Source: Sphingomonadales bacterium 12-68-11 (GTDB taxonomy: Bacteria; Pseudomonadota; Alphaproteobacteria; Sphingomonadales; Sphingomonadaceae). From it: a DNA stretch of 64,000 nucleotides. This document shows positions 36,332-43,044 of the stretch, one piece after another. Each line of letters opens with the position of its first letter. Within the stretch, counting starts at the first letter, position 1. Location of the stretch: contig NCCV01000003.1 in NCBI GenBank assembly GCA_002279825.1, positions 310,001 through 374,000 of the forward strand, in the 5' to 3' direction. A program made the position numbers and the translations under genes. The notes under the pieces were generated by a model. It saw nothing but the letters and a program-made list of their open reading frames with translations. It did not search any database and was not told the origin of the DNA.

Positions 36332-37188
36332 ACCCGGAGGCGATCGAGGCGCTGATCGCCGCCGAAGGGCTGCCGGCGGACTACCGCGCGGTGGTCGAGC
36401 ACCACTGGGCGCCGCTCGCCGACCGTATCGCCACGCTGCCCCGGCCCTCGGTGGTCGGTATCAACGGCGCGCAAGGCTCGGGCAAGACCACGCTGTGCCG
36501 GTTCCTCGAACCGCAGCTCGCGGGGCGCGGCGTGCGGGCGGCGACGGTGTCGCTCGACGACCTCTATCTGACCCGAAGCGAGAGGCGGCGGCTCGCGGCC
36601 AATGTGCATCCTCTGTTCGCGACACGCGGTGTGCCTGGCACGCACGACATTGCTCTGGGTGAGACGCTGTTCGACACCCTTCTGCAGCATTCTGGCGCCG
36701 TGGTGCCGCGGTTCGACAAGGCCCGCGACGACCGGGCTCCCGATGGGCGCGCGATCGCCGGGCCGCTCGATGTCGTGCTGTTCGAAGGCTGGTGCGTCGG
36801 AGCGATCCCGCAGCCTGCCGCTGCGCTGGCGGAGCCGGCAAACCGGCTCGAAGCCGAAGAGGACCAGCGCGGCATCTGGCGGCGCGAGGTCAACCGCCGG
36901 CTTTCCACCGACTACGCGGCGCTGTTCGCGCGGATCGATTGGCTGGTCATGCTCAAAGTAGAGAGCTTCGCCGCCGTGCGCGCCAACCGGCTGCTGCAGG
37001 AACGAAAGCTGGCCCTCGCCCAGCCCGGCGGCGCGGCGCTGATGGACGAAGCCGCGCTCGATCGCTTCGTGCAGCATTACGAGCGGCTGACGCGCTGGCA
37101 ACTCGCGGAGATGCCGACCCGCGCCGACCTGGCGATCTCCATCGGCCCCGACCAGCGCCCCAGTGGAAGCGGCAGGCAGATTGTTTAG
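36328..37188 (+). CDS. D-glycerate 3-kinase (GLYK family)
   Basis: A 286-residue P-loop kinase of the GLYK/uridine-kinase-like group. It has GINGAQGSGKTTLCRFLEPQ (Walker A), SLDDLYLTRSERRRLAANVH, TRGVPGTHDI, RFDKARDDRAP and DVVLFEGWCVG, the ordered set seen in plant and cyanobacterial glycerate 3-kinases. It would make 3-phosphoglycerate from D-glycerate supplied by the preceding dehydrogenase. The stop codon lies within the palindrome at 37183. Confidence 0.85.
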   Translation: MNPEAIEALIAAEGLPADYRAVVEHHWAPLADRIATLPRPSVVGINGAQGSGKTTLCRFLEPQLAGRGVRAATVSLDDLYLTRSERRRLAANVHPLFATRGVPGTHDIALGETLFDTLLQHSGAVVPRFDKARDDRAPDGRAIAGPLDVVLFEGWCVGAIPQPAAALAEPANRLEAEEDQRGIWRREVNRRLSTDYAALFARIDWLVMLKVESFAAVRANRLLQERKLALAQPGGAALMDEAALDRFVQHYERLTRWQLAEMPTRADLAISIGPDQRPSGSGRQIV

Positions 37189-37197
37189 TCCCTAAAC
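37183..37197. promoter_or_regulatory. LysR-type T-N11-A palindrome before the first quinoprotein gene
   Basis: GTTTAG-TCC-CTAAAC is a perfect 6-bp inverted repeat containing the T-N11-A signature of LysR-type regulator boxes. It overlaps the glycerate kinase stop and lies 77 bases before the quinoprotein start. The 9-mer ATTGTTTAG at its left side recurs at 60992-61000 in the leader of the aromatic operon. Confidence 0.5.
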
Positions 37198-37273
37198 TAT
37201 TTGCTGCCTATCGAATGGCGCGCTATCGTCCGGGAGACGGCCGCAATGGCGGCGGATTCGGAAGGGATGCCCG

Positions 37274-39238
37274 ATGCGCAAGTTCTGGGCCGCGGCGGTA
37301 AGCGCGGCGTTGGTGTCGACCTCGGTGCAGGCCCAGCAGGCGGCCTCGCTGCAGCCCCGGCCCGACGACTGGCCGCGTTACGCGCGCGACCTCCAGGGAA
37401 CGCGCTTCTCGCCGCTCGACCAGATCAACACCGGCAACGTCGGCCAGCTCAAGGAGGCGTGGAGCTTCCGGCTGAGGCCCGAGGGCGGCGCCGGCATCCT
37501 TGGCGGCACGGTTCCGATCGTGGTCGACGGTATCATGTACCTGCCGCTGGGCAATGCCATCGTCGCGCTCGACCCGACCAACGGGACCGAACTGTGGCGC
37601 CACCGGCTGGCGAGCGGCATCGCCCGCCGGACGGTCAGCTATTGGCCGGGTGACGGGACGCTGAAGCCGCGCCTGTTCTATTCGACTGGCAGCACGCTGG
37701 TGGCGATCCAGGCCGCCAACGGCGAGATCGACCCCGCGTTCGGCGAGAACGGCGTGATGCAGATCGACGGCACGCCCTATTCCTACCCGCCGAGCGTGTT
37801 CAAAAACGTGCTGGTGATCGGCGCCAGCAACGCCGAGATGTCGCGCGGCCCCAATGGCAACACTCGCGCTTACGACGCGCGCACCGGGCGCAAGCTATGG
37901 GAGTTCAACTCGGTCCCGCAGCCGGGCGAGGTCGGCCACGAGACCTGGCTAGACGACGGGTGGAAGGACCGCTCGGGCACCAACATGTGGATCTGGTACA
38001 TCACCGCCGATCCCGACACCGACACGCTGTACATCACTATCGGCAGCCCCTCGCCCAACTATTACGGCGGCGACCGGCCGGGTGCGAACCTGTTCGGCAA
38101 TTCGATCGTCGCGCTCGACGCCCAGACCGGCAAGCACAAGTGGCACTTCCAGACGATCCACCACGATCTGTGGGATTGGGACCTGCCCGCCCCGCCCACC
38201 CTGCTCGATGTCACGGTAAACGGGCGCAAGATCCCGGCGCTCGCCGAGACCGGCAAGCCGGGCCTCATGTACATCCTCAACCGCGAGACCGGCGAGCCGA
38301 TCCACGGCGTCGAGGAACGTCCGGTGGCGAAGGGGGACGTGCCGGGCGAGTGGTACAGCCCGACCCAACCGTTCCCGGTCAAGCCCGAGCAGCTCAACCG
38401 CGGCGTGTGGACTCCCGAGGACGTGGTGACCGCCGCCGACACCACGCCCGAACATGTCGCCGCCTGCCGCAAGCTGCTCGATTCCTACGGCGGCACGTTC
38501 TTCAACCAGGGCAGCTTCACGCCGTTCTTCCTCCACACCCCGGGCGATACACCCAAGGCCTCGATCAACATGCCGCACAACGGCGGTTCGGTGTGGGGCG
38601 GCAGCGCCGCCGATCCGCGCCGCGGGATCGTCTATGTCAACACCAGCGAGAGCGGTTCGATCGGGTGGATCGAAAAGCGCACCGCCGACGGCGACTACGG
38701 GCGCGGCACCGCCGGCTCGACGCAGCTTTACGACCGCGGCAGCCTGTCAGGACCGGGCGCCTATTCGTCGTTCTCCGCGCCGCAGGGCGGCTATGACGCG
38801 AACAACCGGCCGGTCGGGCCGAGCCTGCCGTGCATCCGTCCGCCGTGGGGCCGGTTGCTGGCGGTCGATGCCAACTCGGGCGAAATCCTGTGGGCAAGCA
38901 AGCTGGGCCTGACCGAGAGCCTGCCTGCGGGCAAGCAGGACACCGGGAGCAACAACGCCTCGGGCGGTGCCACCGTTACCGCCGGCGGGCTGGTGTTCAT
39001 CGGCGCAACCGGCGACGGCTTTTTCCGCGCTTTCGGCGCCAGCGACGGCAAGCTGCTGTGGCAGACCAAGCTGACCTATCCTGCGATGACCTTGCCGATC
39101 AGCTATCGCGGCAAGGACGGAAAGCAGTATATTGCGGTGGTCGCGGTCGGTTCCGGTCTTGGCGGGCCCGGCCCGCGCGGAGCGGACGGGCGGCCGCTCA
39201 ACGAGGAATCGGTGATCGCCTGGGCCCTGCCGAACTGA
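37274..39238 (+). CDS. Periplasmic PQQ quinoprotein dehydrogenase 1 (glucose/quinate DH-like)
   Basis: A 654-residue eight-bladed propeller quinoprotein with a signal peptide (about 1-21, ending SVQAQ). Repeated W-docking motifs (ALDPTNGTELWRH, AYDARTGRKLWEF, ALDAQTGKHKWHF) and the segment WHFQTIHHDLWDWDLP match the PQQ-GDH/quinate dehydrogenase group, whose catalytic Asp lies here. It lacks the membrane helices of true GDH and has no haem motif, so electrons must pass to a separate cytochrome. The substrate is an alcohol or sugar-like compound, not identifiable. It opens the quinoprotein cluster. Confidence 0.9.
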   Translation: MRKFWAAAVSAALVSTSVQAQQAASLQPRPDDWPRYARDLQGTRFSPLDQINTGNVGQLKEAWSFRLRPEGGAGILGGTVPIVVDGIMYLPLGNAIVALDPTNGTELWRHRLASGIARRTVSYWPGDGTLKPRLFYSTGSTLVAIQAANGEIDPAFGENGVMQIDGTPYSYPPSVFKNVLVIGASNAEMSRGPNGNTRAYDARTGRKLWEFNSVPQPGEVGHETWLDDGWKDRSGTNMWIWYITADPDTDTLYITIGSPSPNYYGGDRPGANLFGNSIVALDAQTGKHKWHFQTIHHDLWDWDLPAPPTLLDVTVNGRKIPALAETGKPGLMYILNRETGEPIHGVEERPVAKGDVPGEWYSPTQPFPVKPEQLNRGVWTPEDVVTAADTTPEHVAACRKLLDSYGGTFFNQGSFTPFFLHTPGDTPKASINMPHNGGSVWGGSAADPRRGIVYVNTSESGSIGWIEKRTADGDYGRGTAGSTQLYDRGSLSGPGAYSSFSAPQGGYDANNRPVGPSLPCIRPPWGRLLAVDANSGEILWASKLGLTESLPAGKQDTGSNNASGGATVTAGGLVFIGATGDGFFRAFGASDGKLLWQTKLTYPAMTLPISYRGKDGKQYIAVVAVGSGLGGPGPRGADGRPLNEESVIAWALPN

Positions 39239-39300
39239 ACGGGTCCAACCAAGAGGCCCGACTGGGCCCCGAACGAGACGCAACCGTGGAGAGACGTGCC

Positions 39301-40296
39301 ATGAACCGAATCAAGATCGCCGTCGCGGCGGGCCTGCTGGGAACGGCCGGCGCCGTCTATGCGCAGACCATCACGACTCCGGAAGGCGCGCGCATGACCG
39401 CGGCGACCGACCTCGCTTACAAGCCCGGTCAGTTGACCCCGGCGCAGTTAAACGCGTCAATGCGCGATTCCTTTTCGCAGAACTCCATGAACGTGTTCCG
39501 GCGCTTTCCGCGCGAAGACACCGCCACGATGGTCAAGTTTTACGTCGATGCACTCGGTCTGCGTTCGCTGCAGCCAATCCAGCTGACTTCTAGCCAGCAG
39601 ATGATTCTGACGGGCGTCGGCAGCGGGCAAATCAAGCTCTCGGCCGGCCAGGGCGGCAGTCGCAAGTACAACCTCGAAGGCGGTTACAAAGCCGGCACCG
39701 GTATCCGGTTCTTTGCCCTGACCTACCCCGATGCGAACGCGGTGCGCCAGCGCTTCACTGCGGCGGGCTTCCCCGCGCCGCAGTTCACCGATCAGGGGAA
39801 CGGCACCCAGTCGGCGGTGGTCAAAGACCCAGGCGGTTTCGACATCCAGATCACGATCAAACCGGGCGCAAAGGACGGTTCAAACGACGGGGTAGGTGTC
39901 GGTATCGGCACGTCCGACCTTGCGAAGAGCCGCGCATTCTACCGCGAGTTCGTCGGCCTTGACGAGCGGCCGGCCATTCAAGACCGCGTGCTTGGCCTGA
40001 CGCTCTATCCCTATCGCCACAACGAGACGACGCTCTATCTCTACGAAACGGGCACGAACCGGACCGTCGATAACGGCAGCGCGGGTATCCAGTACGTGGT
40101 GCGCGACGCCCCCCTTGCCGATGCGCGCGCCAAGCACCGCGGCGGAATCGCCGTCGAAACCCCGCTCAACAAGCTGGGTGGGTTCGACCTCGTCACCGTG
40201 TGGCTGAACGATCCCGACGGGGTCACCAACTACTTCGCGCAAGTGGGCCCGAGCAGCCGCACCGCACAGCAAGCCCGCGCCGGCGGGGGCAACTGA
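39301..40296 (+). CDS. Secreted two-domain VOC (glyoxalase/dioxygenase-fold) protein
   Basis: A 331-residue protein with a clear signal peptide (MNRIKIAVAAGLLGTAGAVYAQ) and two vicinal-oxygen-chelate modules, about residues 60-185 (MVKFYVDALGLRSLQP, AVVKDPGGFDIQITI) and 195-320 (GIGTSDLAKSRAFYREFVGL, VTVWLNDPDGVTNYF). VOC enzymes are usually cytoplasmic, so export is odd. Metal ligands cannot be assigned with confidence, and the protein may bind rather than turn over its ligand. It lies 62 bases after quinoprotein 1. Confidence 0.82.
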   Translation: MNRIKIAVAAGLLGTAGAVYAQTITTPEGARMTAATDLAYKPGQLTPAQLNASMRDSFSQNSMNVFRRFPREDTATMVKFYVDALGLRSLQPIQLTSSQQMILTGVGSGQIKLSAGQGGSRKYNLEGGYKAGTGIRFFALTYPDANAVRQRFTAAGFPAPQFTDQGNGTQSAVVKDPGGFDIQITIKPGAKDGSNDGVGVGIGTSDLAKSRAFYREFVGLDERPAIQDRVLGLTLYPYRHNETTLYLYETGTNRTVDNGSAGIQYVVRDAPLADARAKHRGGIAVETPLNKLGGFDLVTVWLNDPDGVTNYFAQVGPSSRTAQQARAGGGN

Positions 40297-40303
40297 CGCC
40301 GCG

Positions 40304-40338
40304 GCGAACTTCCCCGGGCCGACTCCGGGGAGGTTCGC
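40304..40338. terminator. Strong hairpin between converging VOC and cytochrome c genes
   Basis: GCGAACTTCCCCGG and CCGGGGAGGTTCGC pair over 14 positions with one mismatch around GCCGACT. It lies exactly between the two converging stop codons and probably ends both transcripts. Confidence 0.65.
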
Positions 40339-40344
40339 CCGCGG

Positions 40345-40704
40345 TTACTTCTTCACCTGGACGATGTAGTCGGCGATGAGGTCGATATCGGCGGGATCGA
40401 GCCAGCCGAAGCCGGGCATCGGGCCGGAGCCATTGGTCACCCGATCGACCACGAAGGCCTTGTCGAGATTGGCATTGCCGTCGAGCGCCGGCCCGACCGC
40501 ACCGGCCGCTTCGGCATCGGCGAGCAGATGGCAGGCATTGCAGCCGTTTTCGTTGAACAGGCCCCGTGCCTTGTCCACCTGCTCGGCGGTCAGTTCCACC
40601 GGCGCGTCCTGCGCGACCGCGAAAGCGCCGGCAGCGGGCAGCCCGATGGCGGCGGTAGCAAGCGCGGCGACGGCAAACTTGGCGCGGACGGACTTGGCAA
40701 TCAT
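40345..40704 (-). CDS. Periplasmic class I cytochrome c
   Basis: A 119-residue monohaem cytochrome with signal peptide (to about residue 32). The haem site is CNACH (C55, C58, H59), and a likely axial Met lies in GPMPGFGW. AAGAVGPALDGNANLDKAF and YIVQVKK complete the class I fold. It is the natural electron acceptor for the neighbouring quinoproteins, which lack haem. The ATG at 40704 has AAAGGT upstream and is preferred to 40755. Confidence 0.88.
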   Translation of the reverse strand: MIAKSVRAKFAVAALATAAIGLPAAGAFAVAQDAPVELTAEQVDKARGLFNENGCNACHLLADAEAAGAVGPALDGNANLDKAFVVDRVTNGSGPMPGFGWLDPADIDLIADYIVQVKK

Positions 40705-40899
40705 CTTGTTACCTTTCACAGTGGCTCCGCCAGCGCGGATAAGGCCATCGGTCAAGTCCCGGCCCTAAAGCGTGCCAGCTTTACCGCAGATTTACATGGT
40801 CCCTTTGTTTCGGACAAAGTCAATTTGCAAGCGGAAAACATGCGTCGACGATCCGCTTTCGCGCTGGACGCTATCCCTCGCCGATCGCCATGTCTCGGT

Positions 40900-40916
40900 G
40901 TAACGGGCACGGTTAC
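40900..40916. promoter_or_regulatory. Inverted repeat GTAAC-N7-GTTAC, copy 1
   Basis: GTAAC-GGGCACG-GTTAC lies between the divergent cytochrome genes starting at 40704 and 40998. The same arms with the same seven-base spacing recur at 52404, also between divergent genes of this cluster. It is probably the operator of an unidentified regulator. GTCAATTTGC at 40819-40828 in the same gap is repeated at 42938-42947. Confidence 0.5.
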
Positions 40917-40997
40917 GGTAATTAACTCGGCAGACCGCTCACCGGCGGTCAAGGATGCGGCCAAAGCGCGGCGCCCGCCGTTCGTGGGAGAGAAACC

Positions 40998-41474
40998 TTG
41001 AAAAGAGCCAGCGCGTTCATCCTGTCCACTCTGCTGCTCGGCGCCTGCGGCAGCGACGTCACGCCCGAATTGACGGCGCAGCAGCTTATGGCGCAGCGGG
41101 TCCAGCCGACCGCCGAGATCTATTGGGATGCGGTGCGTTACGAAAGCGTGCTGGAAAACGGCGAACCGGTCCAGCGCGACATCGAGCCGCAGACCGACGC
41201 GGACTGGAAAAAGGTGCAGGACGCCGCCATCGAGCTCGGCAAGCTCGGCGAGCTGCTCAAGACCCCGGGCTATACCGATGGCCGCGGCGACGACTGGACC
41301 ACTTTCGCTCAGGCGCTCGTCGACGTCAGCAAACGCGCCGAGGCCGCGGCTGCCGCCAAGGATCCCGCGGCCGTGTTCGAGGTCGGCGGGACCGTCTACA
41401 GCGTCTGCACGGCCTGCCACGGGGTCTATCCGCCTGCCGCCGGGACCGGCACGGAAGCGGCGCCCGGCGCCTGA
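40998..41474 (+). CDS. c-type cytochrome lipoprotein, cytochrome c556/c'-like
   Basis: A 158-residue protein with a lipoprotein signal (STLLLGAC, Cys17) and a C-terminal haem motif CTACH (C137, C140, H141). A helical body with one haem near the C terminus is the layout of cytochrome c'/c556. It should sit on the periplasmic face of a membrane. The start is TTG with GGGAGAG upstream. It heads a three-gene unit with the HupE-like and anchored proteins that follow. Confidence 0.8.
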   Translation: MKRASAFILSTLLLGACGSDVTPELTAQQLMAQRVQPTAEIYWDAVRYESVLENGEPVQRDIEPQTDADWKKVQDAAIELGKLGELLKTPGYTDGRGDDWTTFAQALVDVSKRAEAAAAAKDPAAVFEVGGTVYSVCTACHGVYPPAAGTGTEAAPGA

Positions 41475-41479
41475 TTGCG

Positions 41480-42199
41480 GTGCCTGACCGCCTGCCCTCG
41501 TGGCTCGTGCAGCGCCGCGCGTTGGCGATCGCGGCCGCGATCGCGTTCGTCTTGGTGTGGATCGAGGGATCGGCCGCCTGGGCGCACGACATTTCGCAGG
41601 CTGATCGCGCCGCGGTACAGCGCATCGAGGGGCCGGCGCCCTTCGCATTCCTGTACCTCGGTGCCAAGCACATGGTCACCGGCATCGACCACGTGCTATT
41701 CCTGATCGGGGTGGTGTTCTTCCTCTATCGCCTGCGCGACGTAGTGATCTACGTCTCGCTGTTCACGCTCGGCCATTCGCTGACGCTGCTCGGCGGCGTG
41801 CTGTTCGATACCGGCGCCAATGCCTTTATCGTCGATGCGATCATCGGCTTCTCGGTGGTCTATAAGGCGTTCGAGAACCTCGGCGGCTTCCGCAAGCTGG
41901 GCTTGGCGATAGACACCCGGCTGGCGGTGCTGGTGTTCGGGCTGTTCCACGGCCTCGGCCTCGCCACTAAAGTCCGCGACTTGGGGCTGTCGGAAGACGG
42001 CCTGTTGGTGAACCTGGTCTCGTTCAATGTCGGGGTTGAAGTCGGACAGGTCCTGGTCCTCGCGGTGGTCGTCACACTGTTCAACCTCTGGCGTCCGACG
42101 CGCTCGTTCGCGGCCGGCGCCTTCTATGCCAACCTGGCCCTGATGACGGGCGGTATCGTCCTCATGGGCTATCAACTGACAGGATACCTGACATCATGA
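41480..42199 (+). CDS. HupE/UreJ-like membrane protein
   Basis: A 239-residue protein with N-terminal signal (to SAAWAHD) and about six helices. The motif KHMVTGIDHVLFLIG matches HxxxGxDHxLF of the HupE/UreJ family, whose members are nickel or metal permeases or of unknown role; FGLFHGLGLA is the second conserved loop. The start GTG at 41480 is inferred from frame and signal sequence. The ATGA overlap links it to the next gene. Metal transport is possible but not shown. Confidence 0.82.
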   Translation: MPDRLPSWLVQRRALAIAAAIAFVLVWIEGSAAWAHDISQADRAAVQRIEGPAPFAFLYLGAKHMVTGIDHVLFLIGVVFFLYRLRDVVIYVSLFTLGHSLTLLGGVLFDTGANAFIVDAIIGFSVVYKAFENLGGFRKLGLAIDTRLAVLVFGLFHGLGLATKVRDLGLSEDGLLVNLVSFNVGVEVGQVLVLAVVVTLFNLWRPTRSFAAGAFYANLALMTGGIVLMGYQLTGYLTS

Positions 42200-42936
42200 C
42201 CGAACCCCAGATCACCCCGCCATCCGCAACGTCGAGCCGGAAGCTGCTGATCGGATCGGGCGTCGCCGTGGCGGTCGCGGGCGCCGCCCTGGTCGCCTTC
42301 GTGCTGCCGGCCGAATACGGCATTGATCCGACCGGGATCGGGACCGCGCTCGGCGTGACCAAGCTGTCCGAGCCTGCCGAGTCCGACGAAGTGCGCCGCG
42401 GCAAGCTGCGCACCAACGTGCTGCTCCCACTCGACGCCGCGACCGAGCCGACCGAGGCGACGCTGACTGCCACGCTGGCGGACAAGAGCATCCCCCTGCC
42501 CGCCGGGGTAACGCTGGTCGGCGATCGCTATACGATCGAGCTGCCGCCGTTCGAGAGCATCGAGATGAAGTACGAACTGGCGCAGGGCGCGCCGATGATC
42601 TTCCGGTGGAGCGCCACCGATACGGTCAATGTCGACATGCATTCGCACCCGTACGACGGCGGCACCGAACTGACCGAGACTTTCGCGCTGACCGACACGC
42701 CGGGGCAGTCCGGGGTTTACGTCGCGCCGTTTACCGGCATCCACGGCTGGTACTGGCAGAACCGCACGCTCGATCCGGTGACCGTGACGGTGGATGCACT
42801 GGGCGCGATGACCAAGTCGATGACGTTCGACAAGGCGGGCGAGCACCCCCGCGCGATGACCCCCGCCGCCGCGCCCAGAGAACCGGCCGCGCCCGCCCCC
42901 GAAGTCGCCGCACCGAGCGAGGCGCCGACCGGATAG
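42196..42936 (+). CDS. Membrane-anchored periplasmic protein
   Basis: A 246-residue protein with a short cytoplasmic start, one helix at about residues 17-36 (LLIGSGVAVAVAGAALVAFV), and a periplasmic part with beta-like segments (NVDMHSHPYDGGTE, HGWYWQNRTLDPVTVTV). The His-rich MHSHPY patch and the GWYWQN stretch are notable and might bind metal or haem. The last 35 residues are Ala/Pro-rich. Related proteins are annotated only as transmembrane anchors. It overlaps the HupE-like gene. Confidence 0.72.
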   Translation: MTEPQITPPSATSSRKLLIGSGVAVAVAGAALVAFVLPAEYGIDPTGIGTALGVTKLSEPAESDEVRRGKLRTNVLLPLDAATEPTEATLTATLADKSIPLPAGVTLVGDRYTIELPPFESIEMKYELAQGAPMIFRWSATDTVNVDMHSHPYDGGTELTETFALTDTPGQSGVYVAPFTGIHGWYWQNRTLDPVTVTVDALGAMTKSMTFDKAGEHPRAMTPAAAPREPAAPAPEVAAPSEAPTG

Positions 42937-43044
42937 AGTCAATTTGCGACAGTTTGCACCCTTGTTGACTCGCGCGCTCCTCGGCTAGGCTTTCCCGTGG
43001 TCGCGCCAGCAACGGCGGACACAGAGAGACCGGGGAGTCTGGGA

